Shown: piece by piece, positions 1 to 9,214 of the stretch
How positions within the stretch are numbered: position 1 is the stretch's first letter
How the letters are laid out: each line of letters begins with the position of its first letter
NCBI GenBank assembly: GCA_003427395.1
Contig: BFEA01000138.1
Span: forward strand, 2,921,900 to 2,945,786
Reading direction: 5' to 3'
DNA: 23,887 bases
Source: Chara braunii
Lineage: Eukaryota > Streptophyta > Charophyceae > Charales > Characeae
Translations under genes and position numbers: made by a program
The notes under the pieces: model-generated
Told to the model about the DNA's origin: nothing
The model's input: the letters and a program-made list of their open reading frames with translations, nothing else
Databases searched by the model: none

Positions 1-64
<64 letters not shown>
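1..64. repeat. (AG)n microsatellite
   Basis: The window opens inside an uninterrupted AG dinucleotide run that ends at about base 64 with GGGAGAG. Its left edge lies outside the window. Confidence 0.98.
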
Positions 65-71
<7 letters not shown>

Positions 72-1338
72 TTAATTGTTTCACTGGAGGAGGATTGGCG
101 GTAGTTGGGCTTCTATTTGTTCTCCACATCGTCATCCGTCTTCCGACTCTGGCTGTCATGTGTCCATACGGGATCCTGGGCTTCTTTTTCGCTGACGACT
201 GTCTTGTCTTGCTGTTGAGATTTCAGAGATGTGCCAGTCCTTCAATTTGATTTGTAATCCTTGGATCGTCTTGAATCGTCACCAACTTGGCAATGCCTTT
301 TGCTTGCTATGTATATTGGAATTTGCTTTTCTGTGTCCGCTCCAATTCAGGGTCCCCTTGGATTAGCAGTTACACACTTCGCCATTTGCACAATATCTCT
401 GCTTCAGTGAGATTCTTTGCTGCAGCCCACACCTTTCCTCTGGAGTTGCTTGTGTACATCGAGCGTGATGCTTCACCTTTCTTTTTAGAATACCCATTGT
501 GTCGTCGCCTTCCTCATCGGACCATAACGAACACATTCGGGTGTGCTGAAGTCAGCTGGGTGGGGTTTTCCAGGAAGGGTTAAGGATGGAAATCTAGCCC
601 GTAGATAGATCTGATGCTCTAGCCCAGTGTTCCGGTGCTCCATTTCTATTCATTCAATACATTTTTTTGATGTTTAAAATTTAAATTTCAAATTCATCTG
701 CTCATCTGATGAGGCACAAGGAACATCCCTCTTTCTTTTTTCTTTTTTTTCAAAGCACATCCCGTTTTGCCGAGCGTACACGCAGTGTTGCATACTCGTG
801 AAACACAGACATAAGTATGGTGCAGATTCCCAGAACCGACCAGATAATACAGAGTAAGTACAATTACAGCGGAAGACTTGATACACATAGATTGACTCAA
901 ACCTGACTCAGACTGCAACGAATCCTTCACAAACATACATCGGTGGTGCGAAAGCCCTGGCCTTGGACATAGAAGAAAGGGCCAGGGCCGACTCTCATAC
1001 ACAGATGAATGGAGGGGACTCAGGGGAGGAGAGACGAAGGGAGGAGGAGAGGGAAGATGACGTCAACTCAATGTTTCCAAAATTAGTATCTCGAAATGTC
1101 AGAAGTAACGAAAATCCGAAATGTCGCGAATACAGAGTCTCACAGTGTCTCAGATATCGATGTCGCATTGTCAAGATACATCCCCAGAGGTAGTGGAAGT
1201 CAGATCCCAAAGTAGTCCTCAACCTGCAGTCTCGATGTTGCTATCTCCAGTATTATCAGAACTTGTAGCCATCCTTCGTACTCGGAGTAGTCCAATAGAG
1301 GTAACCCCAAGAAATAGACTTAGACTTAGAGGGCAGGA
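65..1338. other. Flanking DNA, no supported gene
   Basis: No convincing gene is seen. The minus strand between about 583 and 70 has a frame with protein-like composition (it includes SKKKGEASRSMYTSNSRGK) but is interrupted by four stops in about 170 codons, so at best it is a decayed coding fragment. A perfect TGACGTCA palindrome, the core of bZIP binding sites in plants, lies at 1058-1065, but without a gene it has no assigned role. The ORFs here on either strand are short and unrelated to any family I know. Confidence 0.5.
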
Positions 1339-1373
<35 letters not shown>

Positions 1374-1395
1374 AGGAGGAAGAAGGAGGAAAGGC
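1339..1395. repeat. GA-rich low-complexity tract
   Basis: GAGAGAGA-type purine repeat with AAG and GGA interruptions. It is followed by a GC-rich stretch (1396-1530) with no recognisable gene. Confidence 0.85.
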
Positions 1396-1734
1396 GAAGC
1401 CTTTCTCCCTGGTACCTGGCGATGCAGCTATGGCGCTGGGCCGCGGGCTGGGCCAGAGGGCCGGCGCTACTCCGCTGCTGCGTTATTCCTCCTCGCCGCT
1501 GCGCTTATTCTCTCTGCTGCTCCGCTCATGCTAACGCCGAAACACTGCGCTAACCTGTAGACTAACCTCCCTACTGAGGCTGGTACCCAGCTGATATAGT
1601 GCTGGGCCGGCCTCAGTACTACTGGTGCCTTCGGGTCTGGACCGTTGATCAGCCCCAACGGTTCAGATCTGATTCCAAAATCTGAAAGTAAAGTGGCACC
1701 TAAACTGCGCCGCCGGCCTGTCCTACCGATGGAC

Positions 1735-1905
1735 CGGTACCTGGCCTAACCGAACTAGCCGTTGGGTCTGGTGGGGTCTAAACTAGGCCTACCGGACTCT
1801 AGTCTGAACCGACTGTTCCTAGGCCTACCTGGACCTAGCTGGGACCGTCGTGACCCGGTACCTAGGCCTAACCCGTGCCTACTACAGAACCGGGCCCTAA
1901 CTGGG
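1735..1905. repeat. CTAG/CCTAGG-rich degenerate repeat
   Basis: This stretch reuses short blocks such as CCGGTACCT, CCTAGGCCTA and GGCCTAACC many times, for example GGTACCTGGCCTAACC near 1737 and GGTACCTAGGCCTAACC near 1857. It looks like an old, degenerate tandem or inverted array. No terminal repeats or coding frame are visible, and 1530-1734 beside it holds nothing I recognise. Confidence 0.45.
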
Positions 1906-2072
1906 GCCCGTGTGGTATCAGTATGCCACACGCAGTGTGATTTTGGAACATGCTTTTCGGCTGCATGCTGTAAAGGGGATACGACAGGTGGGCCTCTCTC
2001 AATTGTTTTTGTTTCTCTTTTCAAAGGGGCAAGAGCGGGGCTGAGATATCATCATCGCACTGACCGCCCCAG

Positions 2073-2150
2073 GTAATTCAGAATGATTTATCTTATCATT
2101 GTTTATCTGGTTGCATCTGCATTCTAACTCTCTTGTCTACATTTCAACAG
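2073..2150 (+). other. Possible 78-nt spliceosomal intron
   Basis: CCCAG|GTAATT at 2068-2078 fits a plant donor site. A CTAAC branch-like motif at 2134-2138, a T-rich tract and TTTCAACAG ending at 2150 fit an acceptor. The intervening 78 bases are AT-rich, as plant introns are. No coding exon is recognisable on either side, so if it is an intron it belongs to a noncoding or 5' UTR transcript. The pattern could be chance. Confidence 0.25.
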
Positions 2151-2240
2151 TTCATGGGCGTCGTATGAACTGAGCTAGGCCCTTTGGTGGAACAGGCTTT
2201 TCAGGCTCTCAAGGAATGGACAACACCCGGCCGGATCTGC

Positions 2241-2349
2241 TACCGGCTTCACCCGAATAGAACACCCAGTCATTATCGCTGCATCTGGATAGAAAATGGC
2301 ACCAAATACGGCTATAATGACCGGGCGTTATATTCGGGTGAAGACTGTA
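2241..2349. mobile_element. 109-bp Tc1/mariner-like MITE, copy A
   Basis: Foldback element flanked by TA at both ends. The arms start CCGGCTTCACCCGAATAGAA and end in the inverted form finishing CGGGTGAAGACTG. Nearly the whole arm (about 34 bases per side) is self-complementary, around a short asymmetric centre containing GCATCTGG and ACCAAATACGGC. The TA target duplication and long perfect inverted repeats fit Tc1/mariner (pogo or Stowaway-like) non-autonomous elements. No transposase is encoded. Two further copies of exactly the same length lie at 2743-2851 and 20001-20109. Confidence 0.85.
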
Positions 2350-2559
2350 GTTGCTTGCTGTGTCGTCAGGGTCCCTTTTCCAAACTGCAATGCCTGCCAC
2401 CTCTCTGCATAAAACTTCTGTCAGACTCTGTCCAGGCTTTTCTTTGTTTTTTTTCAAGCAAATGAGAGGGCTACATGAGCCTACATCGAACACATTATCG
2501 TATCGATCCATCACAACAGACTTTCAGGAGTCGAACTTGTGACCTGTTTGTCGACAGAG

Positions 2560-2613
2560 TCTGCAACCTCTCTCTTTTTTTTTTTTTTTTTTTTTTTCTT
2601 CTGCAACCTCTCT
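2560..2613 (-). mobile_element. Poly(A)-only retroinsertion with 14-bp direct repeat
   Basis: TCTGCAACCTCTCT occurs at 2560-2573 and again at 2600-2613. Between them lies only a pyrimidine run, about 24 T with terminal C. A duplicated target flanking a bare poly(T) tract is what target-primed reverse transcription leaves when cDNA synthesis stops inside the poly(A) tail. Replication slippage is the alternative. Confidence 0.6.
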
Positions 2614-2742
2614 TCTGCATACAGGTTCTGTTGAACTCCGTCCCGACTTTTTCAATTGTGCAGTACGCACTATTGTGGCGTAAAGCTCAGCCCCACCAGA
2701 CAGGTACTTTGCGCACACTTTTTTCAAGTGTTTGACCTTTCC
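2614..2742. other. Diverged short repeat between MITE copies
   Basis: The stretch around 2601-2651 (CAACCTCTCTTCTGCAT...CGTCCCGACTTTTT) resembles 2392-2440 (CCACCTCTCTGCAT...CTGTCCAGGCTTTT), so a short segment was duplicated here before or after the MITEs arrived. No gene is seen. Confidence 0.4.
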
Positions 2743-2851
2743 TACCGTCTTCACCCGAATAGAACGCCTGGTCATTATCATTGCATCTGGACTGAAAGGC
2801 GTGCCAAATACAGCCATAATGACCGGGCGTTCTATTCGGGTGAAGATGGTA
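2743..2851. mobile_element. 109-bp Tc1/mariner-like MITE, copy B
   Basis: Same family, length and orientation as the copy at 2241-2349. Arms TA-CCGTCTTCACCCGAATAGAA and CTATTCGGGTGAAGATGG-TA. The centre keeps GCATCTGGACTGAAAGG and CCAAATACAGCC. The short frames that read through it (with VFTRIERPVI-like peptides) are just the inverted repeat translated and are not genes. Confidence 0.88.
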
Positions 2852-3162
2852 GTGTCAGGCATTGATGATATGGAGCTGTACCAAGGGGCATTTCTTCTTC
2901 CCATGAAAAAAATGTTCCTCTAGAGCTTTGGGTTCCCCGTTCCGTACAGAGGTGAAAACCTCAATGCACTCCAGAGATTGCCTCCTGTATTTGGTCCGTT
3001 TTGTGTCACCTTTTGGTTTTGGTCATCCTGGAAATATCCAAAGTGTATACTTTACAGATAGTCGGTGACTACTTTTTTATATTAGAATCCAGCATACAGC
3101 TTTGCATCCTGGTCTGTGGCTGAACATCAACTAGGGTGCTATGTAATACCTATAAAATAAAA
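2852..3162. other. Flanking DNA left of the nested insertion
   Basis: No gene, RNA or repeat is recognised. It ends in TATAAAATAAAA, whose last bases match GAAATAAAT at 17997-18005 on the far side of the nest and are the probable target site of the outer element. Confidence 0.45.
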
Positions 3163-3192
3163 GGGAAAAATGCATCGGTAGCCCACTTAAAG

Positions 3193-3354
3193 ATGGGGGA
3201 ACACCCGTCCTTCGGGACATCCGTTAAAAGTGGAACGATACAGAGAATGAAGATTAGCATGGCCCCTGCGCAAGGATGACACGCATATATCGAGAAATGG
3301 TCCAAATTTTTTGGGGAAAACAAAAAAAGAAAAAATTTAAAATATGGGAACACC
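3193..3354 (+). mobile_element. U6 retroinsertion with A-rich tail and direct repeats
   Basis: ATGGGGGAACACC (3193-3205) before the U6 copy and ATGGGAACACC (3344-3354) after it are near-identical, differing by two G in a G run. The arm on the other side of the inverted-repeat element has this sequence only once, uninterrupted, so the block between is an insertion. After the U6 body come GGGG and an A-rich tail (about 3317-3343). Full-length 5' end, A-rich 3' end and target duplication are hallmarks of LINE-mediated retroposition. Confidence 0.75.
3207..3312 (+). pseudogene. U6: U6 spliceosomal snRNA retropseudogene
   Basis: The sequence follows plant U6 from first to last base: 5' stem-loop GTCC-TTCG-GGAC, GGAACGATACAGAGA, the AGATTAGCATGG region, CCCCTGCGCAAGGATGACACGC, the CGAGAAATGGTCC stretch and terminal T6. 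U6 is the catalytic snRNA of the spliceosome. Its ACAGAGA box binds the 5' splice site and the AGC triad pairs with U2. Here four extra bases (about 3248-3251) separate ACAGAGA from AGATTAGCA, a spacing that is essentially invariant in functional U6, and one base pair is missing from the 5' stem. The upstream DNA is a transposon arm without a plausible USE (RTCCCACATCG) and TATA pair at the spacing used by plant U6 promoters. I therefore call it a nonfunctional retrocopy. Confidence 0.88.
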
Positions 3355-3819
3355 ATACCCGCTATACCTAGGCCCAGCACGAACTTGCATCTATACCCCA
3401 CTTAAAGGGCGTTCAACTTTGCATACTACCCAGCTTTTCCGCTGTGCAGAATTGCAGGTGGACCCAATCCCGCAGGCCTGGATTCAGAGCACGAAATTGT
3501 GCTCATGCCCACTAAGTAGTAGACCGTTGTGGCCCAACGGCTGCTGGGTATGAGCATAATTTCAGCCTTCCGGGTAGCAGGGTATATGAACAATTTGGCC
3601 TCCTCCTCCTCCTGAGGTGCCGGGTATGCCCATAATTTTGCCTGGGTATGTCCATAATTTGTGCATTCCGGTAGTTGGTTATAACTGCAATTTTGCGGTA
3701 CCAACTTAAGTCCACCTCGGTCCTGGGCCCACCTCGGTCCTGGGCGTGCAAACAAGTTCCAATTTTCCACCCGCCGTTTTCTGGGTATAGATGCAAGTTG
3801 GCGCTGAGACTGGGTATAG

Positions 3820-3831
3820 CCGGTATTCCCA

Positions 3832-3836
<5 letters not shown>
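3820..3836. repeat. Target-site duplication of the LINE, left copy
   Basis: CCGGTATTCCCATCTTT here recurs at 17953-17969. The last three T merge with the poly(T). The partner arm at the left of the inverted-repeat element shows the uninterrupted pre-insertion form. Confidence 0.75.
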
Positions 3837-3862
<26 letters not shown>

Positions 3863-3867
<5 letters not shown>

Positions 3868-4297
3868 GGTCCTGGCTCCTTCTATTCTGGGGAGCGTCAG
3901 TCCGGTTCCTATTCCNCCGGCAAGTCGGAATTATACACAACAATTAAGACACACTCACGCTTCCTTCCATCTGGCCGAAGGACCCCTGAGCAGCATTGAT
4001 TACTCCTTCTTGACGGAGGATTGACTGTCAGCTTGCCATGACACCCTCTCTCCTCTCAGACTTGGTGGCTAGGTCTGTCAGATAGTTCTATATTCCTAGA
4101 AAGAGTTTGCCCGGTTGTCTTGTCTGTCCCTTGTACTTCCTTTTATCCATCCTTACCCGAGAGCCACCCTGTCCCCTGCCCGAAATTTCTCTACCCTCCC
4201 TGAAAATCCCTTAAACCCTTAATCCCTAAACCCTCAACTACTATCCTGCTCTATGACACCCTTACTTCCGTCTTATCCACCCCTCGTGGATGTCTGA
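3863..4297 (-). other. LINE 3' UTR
   Basis: Noncoding stretch between the last recognisable ORF2 codons and the poly(A) tail. It contains an undetermined base at 3916 and several CCCTAAACCC-like words on the plus strand near 4203-4235 (AACCCTTAATCCCTAAACCCTCAA). No conserved stem-loop is evident by eye. Confidence 0.6.
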
Positions 4298-7200
4298 TCA
4301 TGGAATGTCTTGTCCACCCGCAGTTGTCTGTTGCTGGTGAATCCTTCCTGGGGTTGAGTTGTGCCACTCTTTCCAGCAAATATGGTATTCTCGTAACTCC
4401 GCAATCTTGCTGTTTATCAACCAGTTCTTGCTGAAGGTCCATCTCTCCTTCCGTTGTTCCTCGTCCTCCATCCATGACTGTTTGGTCTTCCTCCATCTGC
4501 AGAGGATTTCAGCTTGTATCATCATTTTCGTCTCCACCCAAACTTTCTCGCGTGGGTTGGACAGTCCTTCAATCGTTCTGCTGCATCTTTCCTTCCATAT
4601 GACCCATAATGTTACCTTTCTGATGAGTCCAAACCAGATCTTTTCTGCCTTCTGGAGCTGCTGGGGGATGTTAGTCAAGAGGAGAAGTTCGATGGGATGT
4701 TCGGGGAAGGGGGTTGGGAATAGGGAGTCCCAGAGTGTCGAGGCTCTTGCCCAGTAGTCTGTCGCCTCCTACAATGTATTAGGCAGTGAACTATGTCTTC
4801 TACCGTCCCTATATTACAGACCATGCACAAATCCGAGCTGTTGGGATCTGAACTCTTACGCCTCGTGTGTAGGCATTGGTTCACTGGTAATGCCGCGTAG
4901 GCGATTAGCCATTGTAAGCTTCTGATTTTAATTGGCCTGATAAGCTTGAACTTCTTCCACTGGATCTGCGTGAGCTTGTCTGCCTCTTGGCCCAGTAGAT
5001 TGTGCCATCTTTTTTTAATGATAGGGTCGGGGTCTTTGGTTCTTAGTGACAGTCTGTATCCTAGTTTAACTGTATACTCATGAATTGGGATTTTAGATTT
5101 GATGTTCTTAGTCTTGTCCGGCATCCATGCCCATTCAGCTGGGTCAAACTCCAAGTTGTGGATTGCTGTGTCAATCTTTTTTTAATGATAGGGTCGGGGT
5201 CTTTGGTTTTCAGTGACAGTCTGTATCCTAGTTTAACTGTATACTCATGAATTGGGATTTTGGATTTGATGTTCTTAGTCTTGTCCGGCATCCATGCCCA
5301 TTCAGCTGGGTCAAACTCCAAGTTGTGGATTGCTGTGTCAGGTCTAAAGATTGACTTGGGCCAAGAGCCAAGGACCCTTATCTTCCTAAGTAGGAAGGAG
5401 TCCAAGACTACCGACTCAACATCGCTATTCAGGATGGCCGACATACTGGTAGCAGTCGTGGAGATTGGCAAGGAGAGGAAGGTGGCCTTGGTGTGTGAGT
5501 CTCGTTGCATGTGGGAGAATTGGAAGGCTCTTGAGGGGATCATTTCTTGAATCTTAAGTCCCCATTGGAGCGGCTTCCGTCAAGATATCTTTCCATTCCT
5601 GTGGAATAAGGCTGACAATGTACTGGAGATTGGGTCCTCGTTTGTGACATCCTTTCAGTTGGGAACGGATTCCCTGTTCTGTCTTCCATTCTTTCCTGTC
5701 CTCATTCCATATGTGAGCGATTTTCCAAATGCCGTTTTTGACCCAGAAGAGCCGTCTGTGTTCTAAGAAAAGGGGGTTGTCACCCTCATTTGTCACCCAT
5801 TGGTTCCCGAAGAGCAGTTGCCTTAGTACTTCATCCTTAGATCTAGGTCTATTGGACTTGTTAGGGATTATTTTTCTCCAGATTCGAAGCAGCGCCGTCC
5901 AGTATGGAGTAGCAGGCCTATAGCCCTCTAGTCTGGCGTCCCTCGTTCGATTCCTTCTGCCCGTGGCTATGACCCAGTCTTTATTCATTACCCAGAACAG
6001 TCCTGACATATCCTCTGGTGAGGGCACCGGGGCTAGTGATCTGCTGCTGTCCAGGGCTAATATATGCCATGCGCTGTCTGGGTTCATCAGAAGTTTGATG
6101 ATCCACTTAATCTGCAGGGCTTTTGTTTCTGTTGCGGGGTCTATAATCCCTAGACCTCCCTTTAGCGGGCTCCTCGTGACATAGTGCCATGCGACTTAAG
6201 ATATACTGTTCTCTTTGTTGGGGTCTCCTGACCATAGATAGAGCTTGGCTTTTCGGTTCAATTCTTTGATAGAGTTATCCGAGACTGTCCAAATGGAAGC
6301 TATGTACCACATCATTGAGAAGACTGAAGTGTTAAGGACCAGGGATCGTCCGATGAGGGACGTGAAGACATTGCCCCACCTTCCTAGTTTGTTGATTTGT
6401 TTGGTCAGCATGTTCTGGCCCATTTGGGGCGCTAGACCTTCTCTTGTCATGAGTATACCAAGGTACCGGGTGGGGGTGTCTGGCGTTTCCCAAGCCATGG
6501 CTGCTTCCTCTCCTTAGCCACCATCCTATTGTCTTCCCCCAATTGATCTTCATTTTCGAGGCCAATCTGAAAGCTTCCATTGCTTTAGCCAAAGTCATGA
6601 ACGACGAGTCGGTAGCTCTAATCAAGACAGTTAGGTCGTCCGCAAACATGATAGCTGTAAGGAAATCTATTTGGTGAGCTGAGCCTATGTTGGTGCTAGA
6701 GAGTCTGTGGATTGATGGGTCCTTGAGTAGGAATGATGCAATAGCTTCCATTACAAACAAAAAGATTGATGGGGCCAATGGATCCCCTTGTCGGACTGAG
6801 CGGGAAATCGGGTAGGAGTCCGACAGAAGGCCGTTGACTTGGACACAGCCCGTTGCATCTTTGTACAAGATCTGACTCCATTTTGTGAAATTCGGTCCAA
6901 CTCCCATCTTTTTCATGCTAGCTTCCATGAAATCCCAGTTGACTTGGTCATAGGTCTTTTCAAAATCAAAGAAGAGTATAGCAACATTTATTTTTCTCTC
7001 CCTAATCTTCCTTACCGCCTCATTTAGTGTCAGTACGTTATCTAGGATGTATCGACCTGGGATGAAGCCTATCTGATCAATGTGGAAGCATTTATTTGTG
7101 ATTTGGATGAGTCGGTTGGAGAGGGCCTGGCGGATTTTATATGGAAGTGTTAGGAGTGAGATTGGCCTATAGTTTTTAATGTCTTCTTTGTCGCCTTTTT

Positions 7201-8889
7201 TATAAAGTAGTATAACCACATGCTGCTGAGTAAGTTACCAAGCCCCCCCTTAGTCCAACTGTCGTTGTAATAGTTTAGCAGGTCCACTCATAGAAGGGGC
7301 CATAATTTTTCCCAAAATTCTTTCGTTAATCCGTCGATCCCAGGGGTCTTATCGTTATTCATGCCCAGTAAGGCTAGGTGTAGCTCCTCAGTTGTGATTG
7401 GTTTGTCAAGTGCCGCGTCTTGTTTGGCTGTTATTGTTCGTTCCAGATAGTGAATTATTTTCTGTCTTGCCTCCCTTGTGTTGGGAGGTATCGGTGTGGG
7501 GGTCTTTGAGTGATAGAGGTCCTTGTAGAAGTTTTTGGCTATCTCTAACATCCCTTTGCTGTCTGATGTCACCGTCTCCGAGGCCATTGTAGGTCTCAAG
7601 CCTTCTATTGTGTTAGCTCTTGAGTTGGCCTTAATTCGGGCGAAGAAGTGTTTTGCCATTGAATCATCGAGCTCATATTCGCACATGCTGGCTCTTATTT
7701 GTAAGCCTTTTAAATCCCACCACCTCCAAATAGCCAGTTCCTCTCGTGCCTTCTCAAAGATGTCATTATACAATGGAGGGGTTATTTATCAAGTTGGTTT
7801 CAACCATTCTAGAGATTGTCTCCTTTGCTTCCTTATGGACGCAAGCTTTCTAGAGATTTTGGCTGCAGTGATTGAGAGGGTGGAATAACTTTTTTGGAAC
7901 CAATCCCACCGGGACTCTGTACTCAAGCGTGCGAACCTCTGTCCCATCCAACAGTCACATACCTCCTTTTGGAAGGTTTGGCTAAGTAGGAGGGAGTTGT
8001 TAAGCTTGTGGGAACTGGCACCCTTTTTGACAACTTGGTCAAAGCATAGCACTAGCTCTATTGGTTTGTGGTCCAGCCCTGTGTAAGAGGCCAGTGGTAG
8101 TACCTCCGCACCCTTGACTGTCCCCATCATTATTTCTGACACCAAGAAATAATCAATTCGTGAGAAGGCAGTGTGATGTGCATTATTTTTCTTGACCAGG
8201 GTGAATGTTCTTTTGGTGGGGTGCAGGGTTCTGTATGGTTCTACCAGATTGTGGTCCAACATCAATTCTTGAATCGGTATTGCTTCTGCTGAATTGACAT
8301 TGTTGGAGAACCGAGATATACGGTCTGTTGTCGGGTCCATGGTGGCATTCCAGTCGCTTGCCAAGATACAAGGGGTCAATGGTGGAATCAAATTTCTGAG
8401 ATTTGCCAGAAAGGCCGTTCTCTCCGTCGTCGAATTTGGTGCATATATGTTAATCAGCATGAATTCCTCTTCTTTCCATTTAAGGTGTAGTAGGCACCAT
8501 CTTCCTTCAGCCAGATCAACTTTCTTGTCTAGAATTGAACCTGCTTTGTATAGGCGAGAGGATTTGGGAATCAGGGTTGCGGTCCCTTTGGAGCTTATGG
8601 AGGGGTCTGCTGACCATATTTCGTCTTTTAGGCCTCCTAGTTTCCTTGCCAAGAATGAGCGGATTCTGTCATGTTCTATCGAGAAAGTGAGGTGAGTTTC
8701 TTGGAGTAGTAAAATATCCACTACTTTTCTATTCTCCATTGTTAACCCTGACAGTAAATCGTTCCATTTTTCCTCTCTTTCCACTATATTCCCAAGTCCA
8801 TTGACATTCCAACTCCTGATGACAAGCCCTTGAGTTCTCCAATCGATGCGATCCCTTGCCTCGTTGGCTCTTAGTCTATAGCTCTCCAT
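4298..8889 (-). pseudogene. LINE ORF2: endonuclease, reverse transcriptase, zinc-binding C terminus (broken)
   Basis: ORF2 nicks target DNA and copies the element RNA onto the nick. The first 366 codons (8889-7789) are an intact APE endonuclease with SWNVNGL, LLLQETHL, INIYAPN, ASDWNATMD, SRIDYFLVS and GLDHKPI. The catalytic N, E, D and H are kept, although the usual S of SDH is L. Two adjacent in-frame stops (7791-7786) precede a linker and RT0/1 (NDKTPGIDG, 7773-7288). The RT core (7219-6332) has NYRPISLL, FFDFEKTYD, VRQGDPLAPS and IMFADDL. Later pieces (6498-6196, 6184-5554) carry RT9 and KGGLGIIDPA. A zinc-binding region CMVCNIG...HCLIHC lies at about 4780-4840, and VIWKERCSR is near the end. 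Breaks include stops near 7788, 7288 and 6196, frameshifts near 7219, 6500, 5550 and 4680, and a 167-bp tandem duplication. The start is the ATG two bases after the ORF1 stop. Confidence 0.92.
5007..5340. repeat. 167-bp tandem duplication inside ORF2
   Basis: 5007-5173 is repeated as 5174-5340 with only a few base differences (for example GGTTCTTAG against GGTTTTCAG, and GATTTTAGATT against GATTTTGGATT). 167 is not a multiple of three, so the copy shifts the ORF2 frame. It may be a real mutation or a collapsed-repeat assembly error. Confidence 0.95.
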
Positions 8890-9029
8890 GGCTACCGCTG
8901 TACCGGGTTAGGGGGATTGGTTGGTAGAGGGGTGTCTAAGTTGGGGGGGGGGGACTTCCATGCTCACACCCTCCACACCCTCTCCGATTACCTCCTGAAC
9001 GGTCATCGGTCCATTGTCCTCCGATGGGG
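8887..9029 (-). repeat. ORF1/ORF2 junction, first copy
   Basis: Contains the end of ORF1 (frame ending NPPNPVQR, stop TAG at 8894-8892), two bases CC, then the ORF2 ATG at 8889-8887. The same junction is repeated at 9077-9214 across the adapter, with scattered differences and nine extra bases here (EGVEGVSM against EGVSM). The differences suggest two related LINE copies rather than one sequence read twice. Confidence 0.85.
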
Positions 9030-9067
9030 CTGTCTCTTATACACATCTAGATGTGTATAAGAGACAG
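9030..9067. other. Nextera mate-pair junction adapter (sequencing artefact)
   Basis: CTGTCTCTTATACACATCT at 9030-9048 is followed directly by its exact reverse complement to 9067. This 38-base palindrome is the Tn5 mosaic-end junction of Illumina Nextera mate-pair libraries, not genomic DNA. Read as protein it gives the well-known contaminant peptide MCIRDR. It sits exactly between two copies of the same LINE segment, so the join around it is likely artificial. Confidence 0.98.
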
Positions 9068-9076
9068 GCATGAGTC

Positions 9077-9214
9077 CATGGCTATCGTTGTACCTGGTCA
9101 GGGGGATTGGTTGGTAGAGGGGTATCTACGTTGGAGGGGAGGGGGGGGGTTCCATGCTCACACCCTCTCCGATTACCTCCTGAACGGTCTTCGGTCCATT
9201 GTCCTCCAATGGGG
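9077..9214 (-). repeat. ORF1/ORF2 junction, second copy
   Basis: Diverged repeat of 8887-9029 carrying its own ORF1 stop (TAG, 9084-9082) and an ATG two bases later, cut by the adapter a few codons into ORF2. Confidence 0.85.

Noticed and set aside
698-720. Third hammerhead (CTGATGAGGC on the plus strand)
   Set aside because: No GAAA or pairing stem II follows.
1913-1927. TGGTATCAG as a tRNA-Met primer-binding site of an LTR element
   Set aside because: Only nine bases match, no CA-ending LTR precedes it and no second LTR was found.
2528-2545. SINE head on the minus strand
   Set aside because: A B-box-like AGTTCGACTCC is present without an A box at the required distance.
8887-9214. Biological tandem duplication of the ORF1/ORF2 junction
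   Set aside because: The two copies are separated precisely by a library adapter, so an assembly join explains them better.
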